Origin: Syntrophaceae bacterium
Lineage (GTDB): Bacteria > Desulfobacterota > Desulfomonilia > Desulfomonilales > Desulfomonilaceae
DNA: 40,824 bases
NCBI GenBank assembly: GCA_031292235.1
Contig: JARLHM010000210.1
Location: forward strand, 1-40,824
Direction of reading: 5' to 3'
The notes beneath the pieces were generated by a model, which did not search any database, had not been told where the DNA came from, and saw only the letters and a program-made list of their open reading frames with translations. The position numbers and the translations under genes were made by a program. Numbering within the stretch: position 1 is the stretch's first letter; every line of letters starts with the position of its first letter. Positions 15,983 to 25,232 of the stretch are shown here, piece by piece.

Positions 15983-16624
15983 CTATCCCTTAAATTCCAG
16001 TATGTTGAAGCCATTATCCATTAAGTTCTTGCTCAAAACTTCTGAGTCCCTACATTCCGTGCGTAGCACAACGCGAGCTACCCCGTTCTTGCCTTCTGGA
16101 ACCGTAAAGATCGCCCGGATCATACAGCTACTTTCCTCCACAATTTTTAGAATCTTCGACAAAGTTCCTTCCTGGAGATTCACATCAGTAAGAGTAATTC
16201 GGGTGCATTCGTGTCCCACCTCCAACAGTTTGTAAAGCATTACAAAGATCTCCCGGTCGGAAAGCACTCCCACCACTTTGTCCCCATCCATCACAGGAAA
16301 AGTGCTCATTGTTCGTTCACGACCCTTCATGAGCACGTCTTCGACGCTATCGTCGACGGAGACCGTCACAGGCATGCGGACCATGACATCCTTGACCTTG
16401 AGCTTGTTGCAAAAGTAGTTCATTTCACATGTGTTACCACTTTCACTTACACAGGTCGCAGCCTCGCTAAGATCTCTCCTGTGGACAACTCCCCTTAATC
16501 GGCCGTTATCAACCACCGGCAGCATTTTCAGGTTATTTTCTGAAATTAGAGTAACAGCTTCGGTCGCCAAAGCGTCACTTGAGATTGACAATTCTTGAGC
16601 ATGCATCCAATTTCTAACGAACAT
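15983..16624 (-). CDS. CBS-domain protein, PpsC-like
   Basis: 213 residues from ATG 16624, which has CAGGAGG 5 nt upstream; an in-frame ATG 90 nt earlier has no such site. It carries two CBS motifs, VRNWMHAQELSISSDALAT to RGVVHRRDLSEAA and VKDVMVRMPVTVSVDDSVE to VVGVLSDREIFVML. A C-terminal ACT-like segment follows (CTRITLTDVNLQEGTLSKI). Phenylphosphate synthase of Thauera includes a 24-kDa subunit with CBS domains (PpsC) that stimulates the enzyme, and the predicted size here is about 24 kDa. The same series holds the PpsA- and PpsB-like genes, so this is most likely the third subunit. CBS pairs usually bind adenine nucleotides, giving a possible energy-sensing control. Confidence 0.82.
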   Translation of the reverse strand: MFVRNWMHAQELSISSDALATEAVTLISENNLKMLPVVDNGRLRGVVHRRDLSEAATCVSESGNTCEMNYFCNKLKVKDVMVRMPVTVSVDDSVEDVLMKGRERTMSTFPVMDGDKVVGVLSDREIFVMLYKLLEVGHECTRITLTDVNLQEGTLSKILKIVEESSCMIRAIFTVPEGKNGVARVVLRTECRDSEVLSKNLMDNGFNILEFKG

Positions 16625-16723
16625 TATGGCCTCCTGAATCGTTTGCAGCCAGTAATCCACGGTTATCGAATTCAGGCCGAGGTTTTTGTAATTGATAGTT
16701 TCCCAGAACCCCAAAAGAGAAGT

Positions 16724-17971
16724 CTAATCTTTTTGCGATTTCAAACTCTTGGGGAAGATCTCCAAACAAGCGGATGCGACGGCCTTGCCAAAAGTCTGTT
16801 CCTCCAGATTGGCGTCCACCTCTCTAATGGTGACGTGATCGGATAAAAGGGCCTCTTTTAGAGTCATCAGAAACAACCTGTCCTGATCTTTATCAAACAT
16901 ATGTCCCGACGGCGGGTCGACAGCGGACCAACCTTGTGTGGGAAAGAGAAAAATGGTAGGCCCTTTTGCTTGATTGAGCTTTTCAGCAAAGACACGGGCT
17001 ACTCCGACAATTTCTTCGTCAGAAACCCTCAGGAATGTCCGGAGTTCATCTAGTTCGAATTTTCGGCGTTCATGATGCTCTGGTTTGTAATGTGATTTTC
17101 TTGGGCTGGTGAGATTGACTCCCCCTGGCGTGATTACTTGGGGAATGCCTATTTTTGCTGCGCTGGTCAAGCGATTTATGCCAGCGGCTCTCATGCCGCC
17201 AAGAAATTCTTCTCCCACGCCACCTGGGGCTAATTCCACGACTGCGTCAAAAAAACCTTCCAAAATCATTTGTTCCATGGCCCTGTCACAAACTCCAGCG
17301 GCCGAGAATCCGATTACCTGATATCCTTTGGATTCGAGACTTTGTCGTACGTAATGGGAGCAGCGTTCGGTGGGACCGAACATAGACATGGCGACTAGAG
17401 GAACGCCACTGTCCCGCGATGACTGAACAGTAAACGAGTCAATCATGGCCATTCCTGTGATTGCCGCAGCCGCCCTGTCGAGCAGATTCATCAGGGGTTT
17501 GGACAAACCGGAGATTTCTATCACAGTGTGTAGCACAGCAATATCTCCAGTGCCTATGTATCGCGTAGCCAAACCCGGTAACGCTGCGGTGGAAGAAACC
17601 ATTAACTTTGGAACTCCAAATGGCAGGGCTCTCATGACATCTGTCGCCATCAGGCTGCCGGTGGAACCTCCCAGACCTATTACACCCGCCAGGCGCCCTG
17701 ACTTCATAAAATCAGTTGCTATTTTGGTTGCTCCTCCAATCATTTGTCTGGTAATTTTCTTCCTCTCTATGGATACCCGAATGTCCTCAATATCTGCTCC
17801 TGCAGCACGAGCGGTCTCCGAGGAGGTTATGTCAGCCCCAGGAAATTCTCCGGACATACTCATGTCCAGGATGGAGCAGGCACCGCCCCTGTTCTTAATA
17901 GAATCCCTAAGATAAAAGGTTTCTGGACCTTTTGTGTCTAGTGTCGACAAGAGCAGCACCACTCGTTCCAT
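16724..17971 (-). CDS. UPF0261 / Tm-1-like ATP-binding protein (first)
   Basis: 415 residues, full length for UPF0261. The N-terminus is VVLLLSTLDTKGPETFYLRD, followed by GVIGLGGSTGSLMATDVMR (nucleotide-binding-type glycine loop), LPFGVPKLMVSSTA and, in the second half, MFGPTERCSHYVRQSLESKG and IPQVITPGGVNLTSPRKSHY. The family includes the N-terminal domain of tomato Tm-1, which binds ATP. The bacterial function is not established. ATG overlaps the stop of the ligase gene by one base (TGATG), so the two are translationally coupled. A related gene lies at 26641. Confidence 0.88.
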   Translation of the reverse strand: MERVVLLLSTLDTKGPETFYLRDSIKNRGGACSILDMSMSGEFPGADITSSETARAAGADIEDIRVSIERKKITRQMIGGATKIATDFMKSGRLAGVIGLGGSTGSLMATDVMRALPFGVPKLMVSSTAALPGLATRYIGTGDIAVLHTVIEISGLSKPLMNLLDRAAAAITGMAMIDSFTVQSSRDSGVPLVAMSMFGPTERCSHYVRQSLESKGYQVIGFSAAGVCDRAMEQMILEGFFDAVVELAPGGVGEEFLGGMRAAGINRLTSAAKIGIPQVITPGGVNLTSPRKSHYKPEHHERRKFELDELRTFLRVSDEEIVGVARVFAEKLNQAKGPTIFLFPTQGWSAVDPPSGHMFDKDQDRLFLMTLKEALLSDHVTIREVDANLEEQTFGKAVASACLEIFPKSLKSQKD

Positions 17972-19632
17972 CAGGATTTGCCCTCCGCTTCCACCTTTCC
18001 CCTGATATCCTTTTTCAAGGTCTCTTTGTTAACCTTTCCGGAATCGCCCACAGCGGGAAACTCGGACACCAGTTCCAGCCGCTCCGGGAGTTTAAACATT
18101 GCGATATTCCTAGATTTCAGAAAATCCACCATTTCCTCGAAGGTGAATTGGTGGCCCGCTTTTGGAATTACGTATGCGCATGCCCGTTCTCCCATTTCTC
18201 TGTCCGGGTATCCGACAACCGCAACCGAGGCCACCTTGGGATGATCGTTCAATAGACCCTCGATTTCAGCAGGATAGATATTCTGTCCCCCTCGGATGAT
18301 CATGTCCTTGGCCCTTCCAAGTATCCACAGGCACTCCTGGTCGAATTTGACGATATCGCCAGTGGTGGTCCATCCGTTGGGATCGAAAACCGTGGCCGTA
18401 AGTCCTTCGTCGCGGTAGTAACCGGCCGGCGCATGTGGGCCCCGAAAATAGAGGACTCCGGGTTCTCCGTCAGGAACTTCGTTTTTGTTTTCCTCATCCA
18501 TTAGACGGACCTGGTTTCCCGGAAGCATTCGACCCACTGTCCGACGTCGTAGATCTCTGGAATCCTCGACGCGGCATCCGGACACCGACCCCATGTCCTG
18601 GGTGCCGAGGTCGCTGGTGATAGATGCGCCGAAAGCTCGCTCGGCTTCCTCTGCAATCTGAGGAGAAAGATAGCCACCAGCGGAACGGATAAAACGAAGC
18701 GAACTCAGATCGTACTTGGACGTATCCGCGTCGAGCATCCTCACCAGGTGAGTGGGCACGACACCGATGGCCGTCGCCCTTTCCTTTTCGATGAGCGCCA
18801 AGGCCCCGTCCGGAGAGAATTCCTCTAACATGACGGTCTTTGCCCCGGCCAGCGGAGCGGCAAAATAGGTGAGTGTACCAGCCGCGCCACCGGCATGAGG
18901 AGCGATGGCCATGGTAATATCGTCCTTGTTTAGTTTCCAGATATCCACCCGGCCCTTGGACGTGCAGACCCGCGGAGCCATGGGCCATTCCACAAGTTTG
19001 GGAATTCCGGTGGTTCCCGATGTCGTGGTCAGTAGCGCCACATTCCATATGGGATCCAGTCGTCTTTCCGCTAGGATGGACTCGTCCACGGGTTTTTGCG
19101 CCCGCTCATTTACGATGCGGGTAAGCGAAAATGTTCCCTCGGGCACCGAATCCGGCACTTCGTTGTCGAACAGAAATATGTTCTTCAAATGCGGAAACTG
19201 CTTTTGCAGTCCCTTGTACATTTCCAGATAATTGAATTTATTGTAAATGTTTAGGATGATAACGGCCGATGCCTCCGTCCGCTCAACCATGTATTCCAGT
19301 TCCCTCTGCCGAAGGTATGGATAAACCGTCAATGAGATCAGACCAGCCCGTTCGCAGGCGATCCTGGACAAAAAACCGTAAACGCTGTTGGGGGACTGAA
19401 TGATGACGCGGGAATGCTTTGGAATTCCCATTTCGACCCATGAAATAGCCATTGAGTCCATTAGACGCTTTGCCTCGGCCCAGGTCAACCGGTATTTGGA
19501 ATCGACCAGGGCCTCCCTGTCTCCACATTCACGGGCATTTCTATCCCAGAAATCATAAAAAGTCTCATGGGTCCAGTACCCGTTCCTTACGAATTCATCC
19601 ACCATTTTAGACGTATAACGAATAGGTTTCAT
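17971..19632 (-). CDS. AMP-forming acid:CoA ligase
   Basis: 553 residues, with AAGGAGG 4 nt before ATG. ANL-superfamily motifs in order: the P-loop LTTTSGTTGIPKL (201-213), ITSDLGTQDMGSVSG, GYYRDEGLTATVF, WTTTGDIV, GRAKDMIIRGGQNIYPAEIE and the C-terminal GDSGKVNK with catalytic K533. These enzymes adenylate a carboxylic acid and then form its CoA thioester. The sequence looks nearer to aryl and alicyclic acid ligases (benzoate, cyclohexene-carboxylate and EntE-like types) than to fatty-acid ligases, though this is by eye. It follows UbiD by 56 nt, so activation of the carboxylated aromatic product is the natural guess. Hand counts suggest this gene and ubiD are richer in G+C than their neighbours. 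Confidence 0.9.
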   Translation of the reverse strand: MKPIRYTSKMVDEFVRNGYWTHETFYDFWDRNARECGDREALVDSKYRLTWAEAKRLMDSMAISWVEMGIPKHSRVIIQSPNSVYGFLSRIACERAGLISLTVYPYLRQRELEYMVERTEASAVIILNIYNKFNYLEMYKGLQKQFPHLKNIFLFDNEVPDSVPEGTFSLTRIVNERAQKPVDESILAERRLDPIWNVALLTTTSGTTGIPKLVEWPMAPRVCTSKGRVDIWKLNKDDITMAIAPHAGGAAGTLTYFAAPLAGAKTVMLEEFSPDGALALIEKERATAIGVVPTHLVRMLDADTSKYDLSSLRFIRSAGGYLSPQIAEEAERAFGASITSDLGTQDMGSVSGCRVEDSRDLRRRTVGRMLPGNQVRLMDEENKNEVPDGEPGVLYFRGPHAPAGYYRDEGLTATVFDPNGWTTTGDIVKFDQECLWILGRAKDMIIRGGQNIYPAEIEGLLNDHPKVASVAVVGYPDREMGERACAYVIPKAGHQFTFEEMVDFLKSRNIAMFKLPERLELVSEFPAVGDSGKVNKETLKKDIRGKVEAEGKS

Positions 19633-19688
19633 CTGGGCCTCCTTAACAGACCGAACTGATTAGCATTTTATGTTTTGTAATCTCCAAT

Positions 19689-21095
19689 TCACAGTCCCAG
19701 TTCGGACCACCTACTCTTGACTCTTTCGACCATTTTTGGATCCAATTCGATGGGAATCGGCTTGTCTTTCCAGTCATAGGGAATGGTGGCATCCAGGAGG
19801 AGGCGGCCAGTTATTTCCCTGGCGTTGATCGGCAGTGAGGGATCCAACGGCGTTGATCGGCCCCTCTTGATGACCTGAGAGCGGTTGGGCTGGAACCTGA
19901 AACTAAGCGCATACATCACCCGTGGGATGTCCCAGGGATCGATATCTTCATCTACGACGATCACTGTTTTCAGACCATAAGCGCCCATTTCCGTAGAGAT
20001 GGCCGCGGTCAGCACTTGGTCCGCGTGGCCCGGATACATCTGTTTAACGGAGATGATGGCAAGGAATCTGCCCGAACCCTCGGGCGGACAGTAAACGGCT
20101 TTCAAACCCGGTATCTTCATGGCCAGGAGTTGCTGCCAGAGAGTCGCTCCGTAGGAAAGCGCCATAGTCATATGGGTGTCGGTCACCGCCCGACCCACGG
20201 TGGTACCCCACAGAATCGGATTGTTCCGGTGAGTGACGCATTTCACATCCATGAAATTTCGAGGGTCGGTCCCCACACCAGAGTAATAACCCGTGTACTC
20301 GCCAAACGGACCTTCTTCCATGAATTTTTCAGCATCCACCTCGCCTTCGAGAACGATTTCCGCATGTGCCGGGATGGGCAGGTCAACGGTTTCTCCTTTG
20401 ACTACCTCCACCGGCGTACCCCTGAGCGCTCCCGCCACGTCATATTCCGACACAGTAGCGGAAATGCGTGCCGCGCCCATAATGAAAAGCAATGGGTCAC
20501 ATCCGATTACTGAGGCGACCGGCATCGGTTTGCCCATTGCCTGGTACTTCTTCAGCATGATGTCGGCGTGTTTGCCCTTGATGAACTGGGTTCCGATCTT
20601 GTCTTTGCCCAGCAGTTGGGCACGATAAGTCCCCAGATTGACCCAGCCTGTTTCAGGATCCTTGGTAATGAAAAAGTGGGCCGTGCCGATAAAACGTCCG
20701 CCGTCCAGTGGGTACCATCGGGGAACGGGAAACTTGTAAAGATCGATCTGGTCTCCGGTCAGGATGTTTTGCTTGCAGGGCGCTCCAGCCTTGTCGACGT
20801 ACTTGGGCTGAAGCAGATTTTCGCCCAACTTCGCCCAAGCAGCGTAAAGATCCACTAGGGTTGAGCCGAGAGGTTGACCCATGATCAGCGCCAGCCGTTC
20901 CGTTGTGGTGCATACGCTGGTGATGACCGGTGTGTCGTAATCCTTTACATTTTCAAATAACAGGGCGGGACCTCTCGCCTCCTCGTTAAGTTTGGCGATA
21001 TGCGACAGCTCAAGGTCCCAGTCCACTTCGGCCTTAATCCTTTTGCAGAGTCCCTTTGCCTCGGCTTCCTTGACAAAATCTCTCATGTCTTTCAT
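19689..21095 (-). CDS. UbiD-family (de)carboxylase
   Basis: 468 residues. Residues align in spacing with the characterised Fdc1: N153 and R158 (WVNLGTYRAQ), H176 (KGKHADIM), E217 (VSEYDVAGALRG), and E261 and E266 in EEGPFGEYTGYY. These correspond to Fdc1 N168, R173, H191, E233, E277 and E282, which bind metal and prenylated FMN or act in catalysis. All are kept, so the enzyme should be active. UbiD enzymes interconvert aromatic or unsaturated acids and their decarboxylated forms. Phenylphosphate carboxylase has two such subunits plus two small ones, but only one is found here. The cofactor maker UbiX is in the same series. The ribosome site is moderate (AGGGATTTAT). Confidence 0.93.
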   Translation of the reverse strand: MKDMRDFVKEAEAKGLCKRIKAEVDWDLELSHIAKLNEEARGPALLFENVKDYDTPVITSVCTTTERLALIMGQPLGSTLVDLYAAWAKLGENLLQPKYVDKAGAPCKQNILTGDQIDLYKFPVPRWYPLDGGRFIGTAHFFITKDPETGWVNLGTYRAQLLGKDKIGTQFIKGKHADIMLKKYQAMGKPMPVASVIGCDPLLFIMGAARISATVSEYDVAGALRGTPVEVVKGETVDLPIPAHAEIVLEGEVDAEKFMEEGPFGEYTGYYSGVGTDPRNFMDVKCVTHRNNPILWGTTVGRAVTDTHMTMALSYGATLWQQLLAMKIPGLKAVYCPPEGSGRFLAIISVKQMYPGHADQVLTAAISTEMGAYGLKTVIVVDEDIDPWDIPRVMYALSFRFQPNRSQVIKRGRSTPLDPSLPINAREITGRLLLDATIPYDWKDKPIPIELDPKMVERVKSRWSELGL

Positions 21096-21132
21096 ATAAA
21101 TCCCTAGCTCCTTATCTTTAATTATTCGACCA

Positions 21133-22212
21133 TTATGTAATATTCCGTCCTTTGATCAGCCCAGCGATTATTTGTTCGATCGCAGAAGCTTTTGGCTCGA
21201 CTAGCGGTTTAGCCTCCTTTTGGCTCCAAACTGTTTCAGGGCGGCTTTGAAGAATATAAATTTCACCTTTGTACGGTAGTCCTTTCTCTGTCGCCCATTC
21301 GATGTCCATAGGACGACCGTAGTGTTGCTCGATAAGTTTTGCAACTTTGGCAAGTTCGATTATCTCCGCGTCCAAAAGACTCTGTGAAGTTTGTCGTTCA
21401 GGATTTAACTCCAGCTTGAAAACTTCATCAGATTCAGGGTCGGTCGTGTAATAAATCTTCTTCTCTGAAATGGTCTTCTTCACAACATCCATAGTGATCT
21501 TGTTGACGTGAAACTGGTCCGGCGTCACTTCACCGGATACTACACTTTCCCCATAACCGTAGTTCGAGTCTATAACCACGGTAGCTCGATCACCTGTGGT
21601 TGGATTAAGTGTAAACATAACCCCTGCGGTAAAAGATCTAACCATCTTCTGAATTGCAACGCTAATGAGCACCATAGAATGATCGAATCCCATTTTTACT
21701 CTGTAAGCGATTGCTCTGGGTGTGAACAGGCTGGACCAGCATCTTTTTGTTCTGTCCAGCAACTGATCCACTCCCCGTATCCAAAGGTAAGTATCTTGCT
21801 GTCCGGCAAAGCTGGCCCCAGGAAGATCTTCCGCTGTTGCTGAAGATCGAACCGCAACCGGCAAGGCCGGTATGCGGGAACGACGAGCCAGGAGACGATA
21901 ATTCGAGGCGATGATGTCTTCCAAAGTTTCACTTATGGTTCCGGACTCGATCCAACTCCGGATATCCTTAGATACTTTCTCGAGCTTAGGAATGTCCCCA
22001 TCATTTAGATCGATCAAATGATTGATAATCTTCGTTTTTAGGCCATTGTCATCGAGGAATTGTTCATATGCGGCGGTGGTAATCGCAAAGCCCGGGGGAA
22101 CCGGGATCTTGGCCTTCATTAGTTCCCCCAGGCTAGCGCATTTTCCTCCAACAACGCCCACCATGCTATTGTCGCAATTTTCAAAGGGAATCACATACCC
22201 TGATGTGTCCAT
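21133..22212 (-). CDS. PEP-synthase N-terminal ATP-binding domain protein (PpsB-like, copy 2)
   Basis: 359 residues, with AGGAG before ATG. It contains VGGKCASLGELMKAKIPVPP, VAVRSSATAEDLPGASFAGQ, YLWIRGVDQLLDRTKRCWSS, VAIQKMVRSFTAGVMFTLNP, NYGYGESVVSGEVTPDQF and GRPMDIEWATEKG near the end, all features of the PEP synthase ATP-grasp part. Phenylphosphate synthase subunit B has this same domain content. ATP would phosphorylate the histidine of the PpsA-like partner, 30 nt upstream in the series. Of the two copies this is the more canonical. It lies 37 nt before ubiD, which fits phosphorylation followed by carboxylation. Confidence 0.88.
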   Translation of the reverse strand: MDTSGYVIPFENCDNSMVGVVGGKCASLGELMKAKIPVPPGFAITTAAYEQFLDDNGLKTKIINHLIDLNDGDIPKLEKVSKDIRSWIESGTISETLEDIIASNYRLLARRSRIPALPVAVRSSATAEDLPGASFAGQQDTYLWIRGVDQLLDRTKRCWSSLFTPRAIAYRVKMGFDHSMVLISVAIQKMVRSFTAGVMFTLNPTTGDRATVVIDSNYGYGESVVSGEVTPDQFHVNKITMDVVKKTISEKKIYYTTDPESDEVFKLELNPERQTSQSLLDAEIIELAKVAKLIEQHYGRPMDIEWATEKGLPYKGEIYILQSRPETVWSQKEAKPLVEPKASAIEQIIAGLIKGRNIT

Positions 22213-22242
22213 GACGGACTCCTATAGTGTTACGACAAATAT

Positions 22243-24075
22243 CTAGTCGATTATGTTGATTTCGCCTTTGGAACCATCAAGCCTTATTCTTTGACCTGTT
22301 TTCAGCCTCGATGTCGCGGAACCCGTGCCTACTACGGCAGGCAGACCATATTCACGGCAGACGATAGCCGCATGGCACATGACGCCTCCAACATCGGTAA
22401 CGGCAGCCTTGATCTTCTGGAAAGCAGGGGCCCAGCTAGGCGAAGTTGTTGGGGCCACTAGTATTTCCCCTTCCTGGAGTTGTCCCACTTCCTTGACTGT
22501 GCGGCATACGCGAACTTTGCCTTCCACCACGCCGGGGGAACCGGGAAAGCCGATTATCTTGGTCACGTCACCCTCTGCCACGGCTTTTAACTTTGCCCAA
22601 TTCGACATAGACTCGGAAGTGATCCCCCACAAAACTATCGTAAACGGTTCAGTTATGGTCTCCGGCATGGTACCCATTCCATCGGGCGGGGTCCACTGGC
22701 GGAATTTATCCATGATTCCCTTACGCCAAGAGACTTCTTTCGGCCAAACTAGCGGTCCCCTAGGCTTGCTTCCTGTCGCCCAGCTCGTAACTACGTCCCA
22801 GAGAGCGTCCTTGATTTCGGATCTTTTTAAATACCAAACATCTTCTATGTCCTCGATGAATTTGTAATCCACGAGGATTTTCGCAACTTCACGTACCTTG
22901 TTCCAAAAGATGCTATGAAACCAGTGCTCCACATAGAAAAGATGGTTCTCAACATATGGGAAAACTGTTCTGGCGGTCCCCAGTAGTTGGTCATAAGTCT
23001 GTCTATCAGCGTCAGTGCTTAGCAAAGCCCTGTATTCGGTAGCGAGCCTTTCTCTTTCTTCAATAATGCTTCGAGTCGGACGAGAAATATTTTCTCCTTT
23101 TCTAAGCTTTTCTATGTAAATCCCCATCGCCGATAATGGGATGTCCAGATCGTCATTCCAGGATCTGTCGTGATGATACCAACCGGTTCCTGTGGATACA
23201 TAAAACCACGGTTCTCGAGCCGCTTCAAAGGCCTTCAGCCATTTATTCCCATTCTCAGAAGCCGCCATTTCTTCCAGGATAACGGATGCGGAGCCTTTCA
23301 TCGCAATGTCATCAACCCCTAGATCTATGGAGAGCTTTGCAAGCTTCTTGAGTTCTTCGTCAGGCCGATAAATTATGACATCGATGCCACCGACCATTTG
23401 TGTGATTTTCTGGAGAGGGATGTCAGGAAAGGCTTTTTGACAGAAATCAACAAAGACCACATAGGCGGCATAGCCCAAATTCAAGAATTCAAAGTGGTAT
23501 TGCCATGTGAGTATACCGAGATCGATAAGTTTGTCATAAGCTTTAAGCAGTTTATATCCTGTTGATATGCCCAGACCTTCAGTAACAACGGACTCATCTT
23601 CAATTTCAGGGAGGGTGGGAATTTCGAGTTTCGACACCTGACTAATGACGTCTCGCATTTTTCCTTCCCACTGGTCATGGAGTCGGTCCCAGTTTTGATA
23701 ATAATAGCCAGCCCTCTTCATAAATAGTTCGGCTCTCTTAGGGATCTCACTGGGATCGGAAACAGGTAGGGGAGTAATATAAATGTAACCGTTGTGAATG
23801 CGATGATCGACACCCATTGCGGGAGGAACAATAAAGATCCTGGAATTGAATTGAGAAAGGCCCAAAAACCATGCCTCATCCCAAATGATGTCAAAGGGAT
23901 ACATGGGTTCTGGATAGTGCAGTCCATCGTAAAACCAAAACATGCCTTCTTCATAGGCCTTACGTTCCGGATTTTCACTACTGAACTGATAATGGTAGGG
24001 ATACATACGTTCCCAACCCTCTGTCCCGGGGATAATTTCCGCCTCATGCGGATTGGGGAATTTCATCTCGGCCAT
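22243..24075 (-). CDS. PEP-utilizing-enzyme phosphohistidine-domain protein, PpsA-like (copy 2)
   Basis: 610 residues, about 70 kDa, the size reported for phenylphosphate synthase subunit A. A strong ribosome site (AGGAGGAGG) precedes ATG. The C-terminal swivelling domain has EILVAPTTSPSWAPAF, then GGVMCHAAIVCREYGLPAVV with the likely phosphohistidine H568, and GQRIRLDGSKGEINII at the end. The N-terminal about 480 residues are helical and aromatic-rich (WERMYPYHYQFSS, MFWFYDGLHYPEPMYPFD) and probably hold the acceptor substrate. No PEP/pyruvate barrel is present. With the ATP-grasp partner and the CBS protein it makes a complete synthase-like trio that should phosphorylate a phenolic hydroxyl group. 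The exact phenol is unknown. Confidence 0.88.
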   Translation of the reverse strand: MAEMKFPNPHEAEIIPGTEGWERMYPYHYQFSSENPERKAYEEGMFWFYDGLHYPEPMYPFDIIWDEAWFLGLSQFNSRIFIVPPAMGVDHRIHNGYIYITPLPVSDPSEIPKRAELFMKRAGYYYQNWDRLHDQWEGKMRDVISQVSKLEIPTLPEIEDESVVTEGLGISTGYKLLKAYDKLIDLGILTWQYHFEFLNLGYAAYVVFVDFCQKAFPDIPLQKITQMVGGIDVIIYRPDEELKKLAKLSIDLGVDDIAMKGSASVILEEMAASENGNKWLKAFEAAREPWFYVSTGTGWYHHDRSWNDDLDIPLSAMGIYIEKLRKGENISRPTRSIIEERERLATEYRALLSTDADRQTYDQLLGTARTVFPYVENHLFYVEHWFHSIFWNKVREVAKILVDYKFIEDIEDVWYLKRSEIKDALWDVVTSWATGSKPRGPLVWPKEVSWRKGIMDKFRQWTPPDGMGTMPETITEPFTIVLWGITSESMSNWAKLKAVAEGDVTKIIGFPGSPGVVEGKVRVCRTVKEVGQLQEGEILVAPTTSPSWAPAFQKIKAAVTDVGGVMCHAAIVCREYGLPAVVGTGSATSRLKTGQRIRLDGSKGEINIID

Positions 24076-24159
24076 TTTTCCTCCTCCTGTCTCTTGTTGC
24101 TTCCGTGTGTCAAGTTGACCGTTTCACTAAACGACCATGCATTTGGACCACTTCTAAGG

Positions 24160-24672
24160 TTAGGCCGGAACAGGGGAACCAACCGCAACTCCATCGCATA
24201 TGGTCAGTTTCCATCTGCTACCTAATCCAGATGAATTATCCAAGTATAGTATTGTTCCAGGGCGGAAAAAGTACAGAGCGACTTTGCCCATTTTACCCCT
24301 AAGATCATGGGACAAAGAGGAACCTTTGCTGAAGAAGTCTCTAACAAATGGATACCTTCTGAAGTAGGTCACTGTGGCCCTGGCTACAGCAGGTATCTTG
24401 GTTATAATTTCGACATGACCTTCCATCTGTAATCCCTTGATATTTCGCCAGTTGTCGCATTCTGCATGAACCGAGGCAGCCGCTCGGCTGTTTTCCTTGA
24501 ATACAGTAGAATGTCTGGAGTTCTGTGATGAAAAGAACACAAGATCAAATCCCTGACGAGCGTAAAACACTGGGCAAACCCATGGTTCATCCGCCAAGCT
24601 GCAACTTAGAGTCATTGTGGTCGATGAATCCAGGAAGTAGATAACTATTTTCTCGAGATCTTCTTTGATCAT
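24160..24672 (-). CDS. Pyridoxamine-phosphate-oxidase-like FMN-binding split-barrel protein
   Basis: 170 residues. TMTLSCSLADEPWVCPVFYA, DLVFFSSQNSRHSTVFKENS and NIKGLQMEGHVEII follow the strand pattern of the flavin-binding split barrel, with resemblance to UPF0306/YhbP. Members bind FMN, F420 or heme, or have lost the cofactor. The start codon overlaps the ubiX stop (ATGA), and the GGAGG lies directly against the ATG with almost no spacer, so translation probably depends on ubiX. Coupling to the flavin prenyltransferase suggests a role in flavin supply or reduction, but this is only context. An enzyme acting on a pathway intermediate is equally possible. Confidence 0.75.
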   Translation of the reverse strand: MIKEDLEKIVIYFLDSSTTMTLSCSLADEPWVCPVFYARQGFDLVFFSSQNSRHSTVFKENSRAAASVHAECDNWRNIKGLQMEGHVEIITKIPAVARATVTYFRRYPFVRDFFSKGSSLSHDLRGKMGKVALYFFRPGTILYLDNSSGLGSRWKLTICDGVAVGSPVPA

Positions 24673-25232
24673 CCTCCCGCCCAGCGTTGAAACAGGTGGT
24701 GATCGATATCCAATTGATCCAGGGCCTTTCCTATGGTCTGATCTACTATGTCTTCTATTGTCTTTGGCTTGTGGTAGAAAGATGGGACAGGCGGCAATAT
24801 TATCGCGCCCATCTCTGTCACAGCGGTCATCTGACGAAGATGACCGAGATGTAGAGGCGTTTCCCTGACGATTAATACAAGTTTTCTTCTTTCCTTAAGG
24901 GTAACATCTGCCGCTCGAATCAACAGATTGTCATCGATAGAGTTGGCGATCATAGATAGGCTTTTCATTGAGCAAGGCGCTACCACCATGCCGTCGGTCT
25001 TGAAAGATCCACTTGAAACACAAGCTGCAAGGTTGTCCGGAGAGTGCGATACGTGAGCTAATCTTTCAAGGGTGTCTGGTCTAATCGAAGTCTCATGTTC
25101 CATTGTGACCCTTGCTCCACGCGAAAGAATCAAATGAGTCTCGATACCATCAAGTTGATTTAAAACTTCTAGCAAGCGCACGCCGTAGATGGTCCCACTT
25201 GCTCCGCTTATGCCGACAACAATTGTCTTCAC
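24669..25232 (-). CDS. ubiX: Flavin prenyltransferase UbiX
   Basis: 187 residues from GTG 25232, chosen because GGAAAGG lies 7 nt upstream and the protein then begins directly with the first core strand (KTIVVGISGASGTIYG). An in-frame TTG 18 nt further up is less likely. UbiX hallmarks are present: the FMN-binding GISGASG, SGSFKTDGMVVAPCSMKSLS, the RAADVTLKERRKLVLIVRET stretch and a C-terminal helical tail. UbiX joins a dimethylallyl group to FMN to give the prenylated FMN cofactor of UbiD enzymes. As first gene of the series with a UbiD downstream, it fits perfectly. The transcript would have a leader of about 330 nt if the predicted promoter is right. Confidence 0.93.
   Translation of the reverse strand: MKTIVVGISGASGTIYGVRLLEVLNQLDGIETHLILSRGARVTMEHETSIRPDTLERLAHVSHSPDNLAACVSSGSFKTDGMVVAPCSMKSLSMIANSIDDNLLIRAADVTLKERRKLVLIVRETPLHLGHLRQMTAVTEMGAIILPPVPSFYHKPKTIEDIVDQTIGKALDQLDIDHHLFQRWAGG

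Noticed and set aside
15708-16235. 175-codon plus-strand open frame over the CBS and HD genes
   Set aside because: It is a shadow of two genes with intact domain motifs on the opposite strand.
18494-19048. 184-codon open frame inside the ligase gene
   Set aside because: It is in another frame of the same strand, biased in R, G and H, and the ligase frame carries all ANL motifs.
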